A stretch of 44,433 nucleotides of DNA from Enterococcus canintestini (GTDB lineage: Bacteria > Bacillota > Bacilli > Lactobacillales > Enterococcaceae). Made by a program: the position numbers and the translations under genes. The stretch covers positions 1 through 44,433 of the forward strand of contig NZ_JXKG01000020.1 of assembly GCF_001885735.1 (NCBI RefSeq). The letters run 5' to 3'. Positions 1 to 7,844 of this stretch are shown piece by piece; the first letter of the stretch is position 1, and each line of letters begins with the position of its first letter. A model generated the notes under the pieces. It was not told where the DNA came from. It did no database searches and saw only the letters and a list, made by a program, of their open reading frames with translations.

Positions 1-2
1 GT

Positions 3-1280
3 CAAAGTATGAATTATTCAGGTCAGCACTTTAACGGTAAAAAGTACTACACTCTTTATGAAAATAAAAACAAAAAAGATACTTGGGTAGGTTATCTGGA
101 AGCTAAAGATATTAAACTTGCTGCTGGTAGTCAAGGTGTCTATCAAAGTTTGAATCGTTATGTCACCATTACCAATAAAAACTATAATACTTGGAGTAAT
201 TTTAGTTGGAAAAAACGTGCGACGACTGCTTCAATGGCAACCAAAACTTACTTGGCTAAAGGTATGTATCGCCATTACAATGGGGCAACTTATTATAGTT
301 TAAGCGATAATAAAAATCATTGGGTGGGCTACTTAAATGCTAGTGCTGCAAAACAAGCTACAAGTGCTGGCGGAATTGCCCAAAAAGAAAATCGCAAAGT
401 AAGAATTAATTCAAAAACAGCAACTTTCTGGCGTAACTTTAATTGGCAGAAAAAAGAAAGTGCCGCAAAATACTATGGCAAAGTTTATACAGTGAAATGT
501 AAATATCGTCATTTTAATGGTGCTTGGTATTATTCCATTTATAACGGCAATACTTGGATAGGCTATTTAAATGCAGGTTTTACCGGAACACCTCATACAA
601 TTTACAGTACTAAAAACATTAATCGTTACGTCCGGATTAATTCCAATAGTGGTAATTTTTATAGTCAGGCAGATCCCAACAGTAGTAAAAAAGGCGCGAA
701 AAAGACTTATAAAGGCTACATGGCGCAAGCGACAAAAGAGGCAAAAACAAGTAGCGGTACGTATTATTATGTGGTCTTACCAGGTGGAGCTTTGGGCTGG
801 TTAAAGGCAAGTGAAACGACGAATGTTCATAATCGTTTTTACATGTATACTACCGGTGGACGCTATCCTTCTTTAAAAGTTAAAAATTTGAATATTCAAG
901 TTTCAGTCAAAAAACAACGGGTATATATTCGTTCAGGTTCTAAGACGATTTATACCATGTTATGTTCAACGGGTTTGGGCTTGTGGCCTAATAATTTAAG
1001 TACGCCTTATGGCAATTTCAAAATTCAAGCAGAACGAGGAAATTCCTTCTGGTTTGGTGGCTCTGGTGGTGCGTTTTATCGTTCTTACCACCAACATGGT
1101 GTGTACTTGTTCCACACTGTTCCAATTGCTTATCCTGGTACAACGACTGCCTTTAATCATATTGAAGGTATGAAATTAGGACGGCGGGCATCTCATGGTT
1201 GTATTCGGATGTCAGTAGCAGATGCGAAATGGTTCTATTATAATATGCCAGGAAACACACCAGTAAAAATTTATTATTAA
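3..1280 (+). CDS. L,D-transpeptidase (YkuD domain) with tandem N-terminal repeats, 5' partial
   Basis: The reading frame is open to the left edge, so the true start and any signal peptide lie outside the window; the ATG at 9 is simply the first Met. The last ~125 residues form a YkuD (L,D-transpeptidase) catalytic domain, with an HGVYLFH segment and the active-site motif SHGCIRM near the C terminus, whose Cys is the nucleophile. The family makes 3-3 peptidoglycan cross-links or attaches proteins to the wall. Upstream are three tandem modules of about 75-80 residues, each with an FNG/YNG-x-x-YY start, a W-(V/I)-GYL core and an NRYV-x-I-type segment, plus a fourth partial one ending in GWLKA. 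They resemble SH3-like or GW-type wall-binding repeats, but I cannot assign the family. It probably acts outside the membrane. A strong terminator follows 12 bases after the stop. Confidence 0.85.
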   Translation, partial: QSMNYSGQHFNGKKYYTLYENKNKKDTWVGYLEAKDIKLAAGSQGVYQSLNRYVTITNKNYNTWSNFSWKKRATTASMATKTYLAKGMYRHYNGATYYSLSDNKNHWVGYLNASAAKQATSAGGIAQKENRKVRINSKTATFWRNFNWQKKESAAKYYGKVYTVKCKYRHFNGAWYYSIYNGNTWIGYLNAGFTGTPHTIYSTKNINRYVRINSNSGNFYSQADPNSSKKGAKKTYKGYMAQATKEAKTSSGTYYYVVLPGGALGWLKASETTNVHNRFYMYTTGGRYPSLKVKNLNIQVSVKKQRVYIRSGSKTIYTMLCSTGLGLWPNNLSTPYGNFKIQAERGNSFWFGGSGGAFYRSYHQHGVYLFHTVPIAYPGTTTAFNHIEGMKLGRRASHGCIRMSVADAKWFYYNMPGNTPVKIYY

Positions 1281-1292
1281 ATTGACACAAGT

Positions 1293-1330
1293 AAAAGCAG
1301 CGAAAAAATCTTTTCGCTGCTTTTGGCTTT
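1293..1330 (+). terminator. Rho-independent terminator of the L,D-transpeptidase gene
   Basis: A perfect 14-bp stem (AAAAGCAGCGAAAA at 1293-1306 and its complement at 1311-1324) with a 4-base loop, followed by a T-rich stretch, directly after the stop codon. Confidence 0.85.
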
Positions 1331-1334
1331 TCCA

Positions 1335-1487
1335 GAGAGCTAAACGAGTTCCTTTAGCTTTTCTTATGATCCAGCACAGGCAGCAACTCTTCGGGAAAAA
1401 TTCAAAAATTAGTTTCTGGTATAGTGCACCAGAAAGCAAATTTCTGAGATTTTTCCAAAGAGCTAACCACTGCCTTTAGCTTTTCTT
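1335..1487. repeat. Intergenic direct repeat, copy 1 (~153 bp)
   Basis: The same ~153-bp sequence recurs at 1580-1732 with an offset of exactly 245 bases and only a few differences. Each copy is highly structured: AGCTAAA-N8-TTTAGCT followed by TTTTCTT near its start, a TTTCTGGT/ACCAGAAA stem (1413-1420/1428-1435) nested in longer complementary arms (about 1393-1410/1439-1456), and a second AGCTAA/TTTAGCT hairpin with a T-tract near its end. No credible ORF is present. The hairpin plus T-tract ends look terminator-like. Confidence 0.8.
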
Positions 1488-1506
1488 TGATCTAGCTTCA
1501 TGAACT

Positions 1507-1586
1507 AGCTCTCTACGGCAATAAGCCAAAATCTTGCGAAATTTGAGAAACAATTTAACAAGATTTCGTCTTATTGCTTGAGAGCT
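1507..1586. repeat. Imperfect inverted-repeat element between the two direct repeats
   Basis: The arms AGCTCTC...CAATAAG (1507-1525) and CTTATTG...GAGAGCT (1570-1586) are complementary, and the inner segments also pair. Its reverse complement resembles the repeat units at 16.6-16.8 kb: it reads CTCAAATTT, then a GCAAGATTT-like segment, then CTTATTGCCGTAGAG. It therefore belongs to the same dispersed family in opposite orientation. Confidence 0.65.
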
Positions 1587-1732
1587 GAACGAGTTCCTTT
1601 AGCTTTTCTAGTGATCCAGCACAGGCAGCAACTCTTCGGGAAAAATTCAAAAATTAGTTTCTGGTAAAGTGCACCAGAAAGCAAATTTCTGAGATTTTTC
1701 CAAAGAGCTAACCACTGCCTTTAGCTTTTCTT
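1580..1732. repeat. Intergenic direct repeat, copy 2 (~153 bp)
   Basis: Second copy of the 1335-1487 repeat, sharing the same nested hairpins. It ends 15 bases before the uvrC -10 element, so its final AGCTAA/TTTAGCT hairpin separates upstream transcription from the uvrC promoter. Confidence 0.8.
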
Positions 1733-1747
1733 ATGATTTGACGTGCA

Positions 1748-1756
1748 TGTTATAAT
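1748..1756 (+). promoter_or_regulatory. Extended -10 promoter of uvrC
   Basis: TGTTATAAT is an extended -10 element (TG-N-TATAAT, with TATAAT at 1751-1756). The hexamer at the expected -35 position (TTCTTA) is weak, which is typical for extended -10 promoters. The uvrC start lies about 50 bases downstream. Confidence 0.6.
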
Positions 1757-1807
1757 GGAAGGTGCTTTTAAAGCATACCATTAGCAAAAGAAATGGGTGA
1801 AAAAGAC

Positions 1808-3601
1808 GTGAATGAACGAATTAAAAATAAATTGGCACTTTTACCAGATCAGCCTGGCTGTTATCTAATGAAAGATAAAAATGGCACGATTATTTATGTC
1901 GGAAAAGCCAAAATTTTGAAAAATCGAGTCCGTTCTTACTTTACCGGTAGCCACGATACTAAAACAGAGCGACTGGTATCTGAGATTGAAGACTTTGAAT
2001 ATATTGTGACCGAATCAAATATTGAAGCGTTATTGCTTGAGATTAATTTAATTAAAAAGAACGATCCCAAATACAATATCATGTTAAAAGATGATAAGAC
2101 GTATCCTTTTATTAAAATTACTAATGAAGCGTATCCACGCTTATTAATTACTCGTAAAGTTTTAAAAGATAAAGCGTTATATTTTGGGCCGTATCCAGAT
2201 GTGGGAGCAGCTAATGAAACCAAAAAACTTTTAGACCGTCTTTTTCCTTTACGAAAATGTAAAGTATTACCAAAAGAAGTCTGTCTGTACTACCATATGG
2301 GGCAATGTTTAGCACCTTGTGTGTTTGATGTCCCAACGAAGGTTTATGAAGAAATGGTTGCTGAAATTAAACGCTTTTTAAGTGGAGGACACACGGAAAT
2401 TCGCGACAATATTGCAGCAGAAATGGAAACGGCCGCTGCAAATTTGGAATTTGAAAAAGCAGCGGAATTACGGGACCAAATTAAAGCAATTGATACGGTA
2501 ATGACCAAGCAAAAAATGACCCAAACTGACTTTATGGATCGCGATGTTTTTGGTTATGCAATTGATAAAGGTTGGATGTGCGTCCAAGTCTTTTTTGTCC
2601 GCCAAGGTAAATTAATTGAACGCGATGTTTCCATCTTTCCTTTTTATAATGAAGCCCAAGATGATTTTTTAACCTATATTGGACAATTCTATCAAGAAAA
2701 CGAACATTTTATTCCAAAAGAAGTTTTAATCCCTGATGATATTGATAAAGAGTCTGTGGAAGCTTTATTGCAAACTAAAATTTTACAGCCTAAACGCGGT
2801 GAAAAGAAAAAATTAGTAGAATTGGCGAATAAAAATGCTGGCGTTGCGCTAAAAGAAAAATTTGATTTAATTGAACGTAAAGAAGAGCGAACAATTGGCG
2901 CAATTGAAAGTCTGGGAAATGCGATGGGTATTCCTACTCCTGTTCGAATTGAGGCCTTTGATAACTCTAATATTATGGGGACAAATCCGGTTTCTGCGAT
3001 GGTAGTTTTTATTGATGGCAAACCGGCTAAAAATGAATACCGCAAATATAAAATTAAAACCGTAACAGGGCCAGATGACTATGCATCGATGCGGGAAGTG
3101 ATTTATCGGCGTTATTCTCGTGTTTTAAAAGAAAACCTTCCTTTTCCTGATTTAATTGTCATTGATGGAGGCAAAGGACAAGTAGATGCGGCTAAGGAAG
3201 TTTTAGATAACCAGTTGGGGCTTGATATTCCGATTGCTGGTTTAGCAAAAAATGAGAAACATAAAACTAGTGAAATGCTCTTTGGCCCTGAATTAGAAGT
3301 GGTACCACTGGAACGAAATTCACCTGAATTTTTCTTATTACAACGAATTCAAGATGAAGTCCATCGTTTTGCGATTACTTTTCATCGGCAGCTTCGCAGT
3401 AAGAATAGTTTCGCGTCAAAATTAGACGGTATCGCAGGTCTTGGGCCCAAACGAAAAAAAGCTTTATTAAAAGAATTCAAATCGTTAAAAAATATTCAAG
3501 CTGCTTCATTAGCAGAAATTAAAGCGATTGGTATTCCAGAGGCAGTAGCCAAAACGATTCAAACAACATTAGCTGCAGATAAAAAAAATGAAGAACAATA
3601 A
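1808..3601 (+). CDS. uvrC: UvrABC excinuclease subunit C
   Basis: UvrC makes the dual incisions of nucleotide excision repair after UvrA/UvrB damage recognition, in the cytoplasm. The protein has an N-terminal GIY-YIG nuclease domain (PGCYLMKD...IIYVGKAK, residues about 10-95), a central UVR motif that contacts UvrB ([11 protein letters not shown], about 215), an RNase H-like endonuclease domain (EAFDNSN...VIDGGKGQ) and a C-terminal helix-hairpin-helix pair ([16 protein letters not shown]). At about 597 residues it is full length. I chose the GTG at 1808 because GGGTGA (1795-1800) lies 7 bases upstream and it gives the usual MNERIKNK start; the in-frame ATG at 1793 has no good ribosome binding site. 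The gene appears to be transcribed alone. Confidence 0.96.
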   Translation: MNERIKNKLALLPDQPGCYLMKDKNGTIIYVGKAKILKNRVRSYFTGSHDTKTERLVSEIEDFEYIVTESNIEALLLEINLIKKNDPKYNIMLKDDKTYPFIKITNEAYPRLLITRKVLKDKALYFGPYPDVGAANETKKLLDRLFPLRKCKVLPKEVCLYYHMGQCLAPCVFDVPTKVYEEMVAEIKRFLSGGHTEIRDNIAAEMETAAANLEFEKAAELRDQIKAIDTVMTKQKMTQTDFMDRDVFGYAIDKGWMCVQVFFVRQGKLIERDVSIFPFYNEAQDDFLTYIGQFYQENEHFIPKEVLIPDDIDKESVEALLQTKILQPKRGEKKKLVELANKNAGVALKEKFDLIERKEERTIGAIESLGNAMGIPTPVRIEAFDNSNIMGTNPVSAMVVFIDGKPAKNEYRKYKIKTVTGPDDYASMREVIYRRYSRVLKENLPFPDLIVIDGGKGQVDAAKEVLDNQLGLDIPIAGLAKNEKHKTSEMLFGPELEVVPLERNSPEFFLLQRIQDEVHRFAITFHRQLRSKNSFASKLDGIAGLGPKRKKALLKEFKSLKNIQAASLAEIKAIGIPEAVAKTIQTTLAADKKNEEQ

Positions 3602-3606
3602 ATTTT

Positions 3607-3697
3607 ATGTTTTTTATCGTTTGGGACAAAAGGTTACTAGACTGTAAATGCAAACAGCTTAGTTATTTCATCCCAATTGTTAAAGCGTAAAAAACAT
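3607..3697. repeat. Imperfect inverted repeat downstream of uvrC
   Basis: The left arm 3607-3626 (ATGTTTTTTATCGTTTGGGA) and right arm 3671-3697 (TCCCAATTG...GTAAAAAACAT) are complementary over most of their length with a small bulge, enclosing about 44 bases. It may be the uvrC transcript end or a small mobile palindrome; no T-run follows. Confidence 0.5.
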
Positions 3698-3717
3698 CTA
3701 ATCGTTCCAGACGAAAT

Positions 3718-3818
3718 AAGTGGATTGATTTCAGCATAAGAAGCAATCTTAGAAAATTGCTACTCAAATTTTGGTGAAATTTCGGTTTATTTAAGAAGTT
3801 ACTTCTTTCAATCCATTT
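3718..3818. repeat. Dispersed intergenic repeat element (palindromic ends)
   Basis: Ends AAGTGGATTGA (3718-3728) and TCAATCCATTT (3808-3818) are inverted with one mismatch. The core GCTACTCAAATTTT-GG-TGAAATTTC (3759-3783) is shared with the units at 16639 and 16764, and the AGAAGTT-A/G-CTTCTTTCA end is shared with about 16924-16940. It sits immediately before a GTGACA-type terminator, as the 16.6-kb element does. Confidence 0.6.
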
Positions 3819-3829
3819 GTTTAAAATTG

Positions 3830-3863
3830 GGGGTGTGACAAGCTTTTGTCACGCCTCTTTTTT
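3830..3863 (+). terminator. GTGACA-type terminator after uvrC
   Basis: Stem GGGTGTGACA (3831-3840) pairs with TGTCACGCC (3847-3855), with one G-T pair, followed by TCTTTTTT. Closely similar stems occur near 7.72, 16.97 and 26.87 kb. Confidence 0.75.
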
Positions 3864-3911
3864 GACAAAATCATTATTTTTTTCGTTGTTAAATTAAAGG
3901 GGGAAAAAATA

Positions 3912-4336
3912 ATGTATTTGATTGTTAGTCCCAATCAACTGGGATATTTTAAGCCAGAAACAACAGCGCGACGTTTAAAGACGTTTTTACAAGCCGAATC
4001 AGATGAAGCTCTTTTTTTGGCGTACATTGATTTTATTCAAATTTGTCATAAATTGTTTGTTAAAGTCGCCCCTTTAAAACCTGCTCTTTATCAAAAAGAA
4101 GTCGATACAATTTATCGGCGCCCCGATTGGACACCGTATATGGCTTTTTATTTTGAAAAGTTAAGTGTTTTTTTCATAAGGATACTTGGGTTTATCTGTT
4201 AAAAAAATACCAACTATATCAACGGCAATTTTTAGTTCGCTTACTTTTTTTGCAAGCAGAAAGAAAAAGAATAAAAAGTTGGTTACGTTGGCATTTGATT
4301 TTGACAAATCCAGTTGGTTACAAGAATAGTAGCTAA
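3912..4336 (+). pseudogene. Unknown gene split by a -1 frameshift at a T7 run
   Basis: I do not recognise this gene. ATG 3912 has a good ribosome binding site (AAAGGGGG at 3896-3903). The frame reads about 86 residues (MYLIVSPNQLGYFKPETTARR...) and then enters a run of seven T at 4168-4174, after which it stops at 4202. In the -1 frame the coding sense continues smoothly: HKDTWVYLLKKYQ through a basic segment to TAA at 4334-4336, for about 140 residues in total. One extra T would restore a single ORF. The site reads gtT-TTT-TTC in frame, which is a classical slippery heptamer, so programmed -1 frameshifting, phase variation, a recent inactivating deletion and a sequencing error are all possible. 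No transmembrane segment or known motif is visible. A PadR operon follows. Confidence 0.5.
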
Positions 4337-4377
4337 TTAAAAAAGCAAATAGGAGTGAAAAAAACAGCTTTCTATGA

Positions 4378-4406
4378 TTGACAGTAGTGAAAGTCTAGCA
4401 TACTAT
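4378..4406 (+). promoter_or_regulatory. Promoter of the PadR-DUF2812 unit
   Basis: TTGACA (4378-4383) and TACTAT (4401-4406) are separated by exactly 17 bases. The -10 overlaps the first operator half-site, as expected for autorepression. Confidence 0.75.
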
Positions 4407-4437
4407 ATCATTAAGTGATATATCATGGTGTGATATA
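4404..4437. promoter_or_regulatory. PadR operator: overlapping TATATCA/TGATATA palindromes
   Basis: TATATCA-N5-TGATATA occurs twice (4404-4422 and 4419-4437), overlapping by four bases, and the overlap creates a third palindrome, TGATATATCA (4416-4425). The array spans the -10 and transcript start of the padR gene that begins 13 bases later, which strongly suggests autoregulation by its product. Confidence 0.75.
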
Positions 4438-4450
4438 GAGGAGGGTTAAA

Positions 4451-4762
4451 ATGGAAGATGCGCTGTCAGATAGTGTATATGTGATTTTGCTCGTATTGTT
4501 AAAACCCCAACATGGTTATGGAATTATGAAAGAAATTAGTGAAATAACTAGTGGCGAAATGGAAATCGGTCCGGCTAGCATGTATACGAACTTAAAAAAA
4601 TTACAAAAGGCTGGATTTATTACACTGACAGAAAATTCGGATCGCAAAAAAGTTTATCAGATTACAGCAAAAGGAAAAAAAGCATTGGCCAAAGATGTCC
4701 AAAGACGACGCATTTTTTATGAAGCTGGTGCAACGTTACTTGCAAATCACGACATTTACTGA
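4451..4762 (+). CDS. PadR-family transcriptional regulator
   Basis: A 103-residue winged-helix regulator of the short PadR class (one DNA-binding domain plus a brief C-terminal dimerisation helix). The family signature is clear: LLVLLKPQHGYGIMKEI in the N-terminal helices, GPASMYTNLKKLQKAGFI in the recognition helix region, and KVYQITAKGKKAL in the wing. The start follows GAGGAGGG. PadR proteins are usually repressors that release DNA on binding a small ligand, and they often control neighbouring transporters. Here the regulator sits upstream of a DUF2812 membrane protein and a NatAB-like ABC exporter, which are its probable targets, and the operator array lies in its own promoter. Confidence 0.9.
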   Translation: MEDALSDSVYVILLVLLKPQHGYGIMKEISEITSGEMEIGPASMYTNLKKLQKAGFITLTENSDRKKVYQITAKGKKALAKDVQRRRIFYEAGATLLANHDIY

Positions 4763-4822
4763 TTAAAAAAGTTGCCATAAAAGTGGTTCTTTTGACAGGT
4801 TATTTAAAAGTGAGGGGTATGT

Positions 4823-5484
4823 ATGAGAATTGGGAATAGAAAATATTTATTAAGTTTAGGCGTTGCTTTTTATCCTGAAAAAGAAATGCTGCGCTTAAAC
4901 CAGCAGGCACAGCTAGGCTGGCATTTTGTTAAGATGAACGTATTTGGCTTATTAGTCTTTCAAAAAGCAGCCCCGCAAAATCTTTTTTATGCGGTAGATT
5001 ATTTTGCAGGACCAAAAGAGGAATTAGCTGACTATCTGGCGTTATATGCCAGTAGTGGTTGGAACCATGTCACGACATTTGGCAAACGTTATTGTTATTT
5101 TGTCAGTACTAATAAAAGCATACCACTTTTTACCGATGAACAAAGTTATCGTAGTCGAATTTTGCAAGAATGGCAGCAGCAATTACTGCGCTCTTGCTGG
5201 GCAACACTATTGGGAATTATTTTTTATTTTTGTGGCAAAATAATATTCGGTAGTGATTTGGTTACTTGGCCCCTTCTTTTTTTGGCGGCAACTTTATTGC
5301 TAGCCAGTTTTCCTGTTATTTTTTAATGTGTATGCTCACAACGAAATTAATCTATCAAAAAAGAACAGCCTATTATAAACAACCACTTAAATTTGCAAAA
5401 AAACAAAATATTATTCGCGACACACTAATATTGATGATTTTAGGAGGGCTTTTTGGCGCTTTATTAGCCTTTATTGTAATTTAG
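4823..5484 (+). pseudogene. DUF2812 membrane protein, apparently frameshifted at a T6 run
   Basis: The first frame (4823-5326, 167 residues) has a DUF2812-type N-terminal domain (KYLLSLGVAFYPEKEMLRLNQQAQLGWHF) and a transmembrane hairpin near residues 125-165, but it ends abruptly at PVIF-stop right after six T (5319-5324). Adding one T joins it to the next frame, which continues LMCMLTTKLIYQKR... and a last membrane segment (LILMILGGLFGALLAFIVI) up to 5484, giving about 220 residues, the usual length of the family. DUF2812 proteins are commonly encoded next to PadR regulators; their function is unknown. The start is ATG 4823 with GTGAGGGG upstream. The break could be real inactivation or a homopolymer sequencing error. 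The NatA-like gene follows by 48 bases. Confidence 0.6.
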
Positions 5485-5532
5485 ACAATTTTTTTATGAT
5501 GGAACATAAACGAAATTAGGAGGAGTGAAGAA

Positions 5533-6432
5533 ATGCTAACGGTTAAAAATTTGGAAAAAAGATTTGGAGATTATACAGCAGTTGATAACCTTTCTTTTAC
5601 GATTCAAGATGGAACAATTATGGGATTGATTGGCCAAAATGGCGCGGGAAAAACAACGACTTTTCGCTTAATTTTAGATTTTTTGACGCCAGATAAAGGT
5701 GAAATTTTATGGAATGGGGAAAAGATTGGCAGTAAAGACTACAATATTATTGGTTACTTACCAGAAGAACGTGGACTCTATCCTAAAGTGACGATTGAAG
5801 ACCAACTGATTTATTTTGCGGAATTACGAGGAAAAAAACGTAAGGATATTTTACCAGAAATCGACAAGTGGATGGATAAATTCGAAGTAAAAGGAAAAAA
5901 AACAGATAAAGTAAAGTCGTTATCAAAAGGGAACCAACAAAAAGTACAACTCATCGCCACTTTAATTCATGAACCGAAACTGGTTATTTTAGATGAACCG
6001 TTTAGTGGCTTGGATCCGGTTAATGCTGAACTTTTAAAAAATGGCATTATTGAATTGCGACAAAAAGGAGCCTGTGTCATTTTTTCCAGTCACAATATGG
6101 ATAATGTGGAGAAAATATGCGATCACCTGATTATGTTAAAAAATGGTCAGACAGTTTTAAATGGTAAAGTCCATGAAATTCGTGAATCATTTGGCCGCAG
6201 CAAGCTCTTTTTAGAATCGTCTTTAACAAAAGAAGAGGTGGAAGGAATTGATGGGGTAGCTGAGGTAGTTAAAGCAGAAGATAATACCTTAGCCATTACC
6301 TTAAAAGATCCGGCGGCAGGGAAAGAAATTTTCATGCGCGCGACTCAAAATGGCTATATTCCGATGTTTAATCAGCAACCCCCAACCTTAGAAGAAATCT
6401 TTAAATGGAAAGCAGGTGATGACCATGAATAA
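5533..6432 (+). CDS. ABC exporter ATP-binding protein (NatA/YhaQ type)
   Basis: The ATPase subunit of a two-gene ABC exporter, on the cytoplasmic face of the membrane. Visible motifs are Walker A GQNGAGKTT (residues 34-42), an ABC signature SKGNQQ (131-136; K and N replace the more usual GGQ arrangement, as is common in this group), Walker B VILDEP (151-156) and the switch His in SSHNMDNVE. A C-terminal domain of about 85 residues (FLESSLTKEEVEG...LEEIFKWKAG) is typical of NatA/YhaQ-like subunits. Start ATG 5533 follows AGGAGGAGTG. It overlaps the permease gene start by a few codons, indicating translational coupling. Substrate is not determinable; relatives are linked to Na+ or antimicrobial efflux. 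Confidence 0.9.
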   Translation: MLTVKNLEKRFGDYTAVDNLSFTIQDGTIMGLIGQNGAGKTTTFRLILDFLTPDKGEILWNGEKIGSKDYNIIGYLPEERGLYPKVTIEDQLIYFAELRGKKRKDILPEIDKWMDKFEVKGKKTDKVKSLSKGNQQKVQLIATLIHEPKLVILDEPFSGLDPVNAELLKNGIIELRQKGACVIFSSHNMDNVEKICDHLIMLKNGQTVLNGKVHEIRESFGRSKLFLESSLTKEEVEGIDGVAEVVKAEDNTLAITLKDPAAGKEIFMRATQNGYIPMFNQQPPTLEEIFKWKAGDDHE

Positions 6433-7681
6433 GTTTTGGGTGATTGCAAAAGATGTTTATAAGAAAAATGTAAAGTCAGTCAGTTTCTTAATCTTAATTC
6501 TTGCACCCTTTATAATGGGAGCTTTTTATTACTTTACAGGTCAGCTGGCAGATAATTCAAGCGTTAATAAAATTGGTGTCTATTCTGAAAATGAAGCTCT
6601 AGCAAAGGCCTTTACCCAATTGAATCATGATGATTATGAATTCCAAGTAATTTCTTCAAAAGAAAAAGCTGAAAAAGAATTGTCAGCAGAAAAATTGGAT
6701 GCCTTTTTAGTTTTAACCGCCAAAGAAGATAGTTTTACCGGCAAAGTCTATGCTGAGTCTTCGGTGGGACAAACGACGCAAATAATGTTACAACAACTAT
6801 TAAGCCAAATGCAAAGTACTTCACGGGCAAAAGAAATTGGTCTAACTTCAGCAGAAGTAGCGCGTTTAAGTGAACCAGCCCAGCTCACCACACAAAAGGT
6901 CTCATTTGATAAGGCTGGTAATATGTCAGCAGAAACCGATCACAGTAGTTTACAAATGATTGTAACCAATGTTTCGGCGATTATTTTATTTATTTTTGTC
7001 GTAACGTATTCAAGTATTATTGCCCAAGAAATTGCTTCTGAAAAAGGTACTCGGATTATGGAAGTTATTTTATCAAGTACTAAAGCCCAGACCCATTTTT
7101 ATGGGAAATTAACCGGTGTTTTAATGGTGGCCTTAACTCAGCTGGTGATTTATGGCGTCATGATTGTCTTTGGTTATCAGAAATTTAAAGATATGGATAT
7201 TGTTAAACAATTCATCGGTGATACTTCTTTGGAGAGTCTTTTTGGTCCATTTCTAATTTTCTCAGCTATTTTTGTAATATTGGGAATTTTATTGTATGCC
7301 GTTTTAGCAGCGCTTTGTGGTTCTTTAGTGAATAAAGCCGAAGATACGTCAAAAGCGATTATTCCCGTGACTTATTTGTCAATGGGTGCTTACTTTTTAG
7401 CATTGTTTGTGGGAATGTTTGATCCGCAAAATATTGCGCTACGGATTTGTTCTTATATTCCTTTCTTTTCTTCTTTTGCGATGCCAGTACGTTTAGCCAA
7501 TGATACTGCTAGTATCTCTAGCGCTATTGTTTCAGTGGTCATCTTAGCTGTCTTCACTATTTTCTTAATGCTGATTTCATCTGGTTTGTATAAATCAAAT
7601 GTTTTAGTTTATAACGAAAATGGTGTGATTGCCGCCTTAAAACAATCCTTTACCATGATGAAATCAGAAAATAAAAAATAA
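6425..7681 (+). CDS. ABC exporter permease (NatB/YhaP type)
   Basis: The membrane partner of the preceding ATPase. It has one N-terminal transmembrane segment (SFLILILAPFIMGAFYYF), a large extracytoplasmic domain of about 140 residues, and then five or six C-terminal membrane segments beginning with SAIILFIFVVTYSSIIAQEIASEKGTR-type sequence, the ABC2 permease pattern of NatB/YhaP. I chose ATG 6425 because AGGTGA (6414-6419) lies five bases upstream inside the end of the ATPase gene; GTG 6416 and ATG 6419 are in frame but poorly spaced. It is the last gene of the unit, with a strong terminator 35 bases downstream. Confidence 0.9.
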   Translation: MNKFWVIAKDVYKKNVKSVSFLILILAPFIMGAFYYFTGQLADNSSVNKIGVYSENEALAKAFTQLNHDDYEFQVISSKEKAEKELSAEKLDAFLVLTAKEDSFTGKVYAESSVGQTTQIMLQQLLSQMQSTSRAKEIGLTSAEVARLSEPAQLTTQKVSFDKAGNMSAETDHSSLQMIVTNVSAIILFIFVVTYSSIIAQEIASEKGTRIMEVILSSTKAQTHFYGKLTGVLMVALTQLVIYGVMIVFGYQKFKDMDIVKQFIGDTSLESLFGPFLIFSAIFVILGILLYAVLAALCGSLVNKAEDTSKAIIPVTYLSMGAYFLALFVGMFDPQNIALRICSYIPFFSSFAMPVRLANDTASISSAIVSVVILAVFTIFLMLISSGLYKSNVLVYNENGVIAALKQSFTMMKSENKK

Positions 7682-7683
7682 AA

Positions 7684-7819
7684 GAAACAGCTTGTCTGAG
7701 GACGGATCGTTGTGGCGGTGTGACAAAAATTTTGTCACACCGTCTTTTTTGTAATACAGTTCTGACCAAAAAATTTCTGTCACAACTTTATTACAACAAT
7801 CTCTCAGATAAGCTGTTTC
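7684..7819. repeat. Inverted-repeat-bounded intergenic element
   Basis: Ends GAAACAGCTTGTCTGAG (7684-7700) and CTCAGATAAGCTGTTTC (7803-7819) are inverted with 16 of 17 matches, enclosing the GTGACA terminator between two convergent genes. This may be a small palindromic mobile element or a large bidirectional transcript end. Confidence 0.6.
7716..7750 (+). terminator. GTGACA-type terminator of the ABC exporter operon
   Basis: Perfect 13-bp stem CGGTGTGACAAAA (7716-7728) with TTTTGTCACACCG (7730-7742), then TCTTTTTT. Confidence 0.85.
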
Positions 7820-7844
7820 CAATTTTGGCTTTCCTTACGAGTAA

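Noticed and set aside
1282-1479. A 65-codon ORF after the L,D-transpeptidase gene
   Set aside because: It reads through the terminator hairpin and the first direct repeat and has no ribosome binding site or motif.
1738-1743. TTGACG as a -35 box for uvrC
   Set aside because: It is only seven bases from the TATAAT; the extended -10 explains the promoter better.
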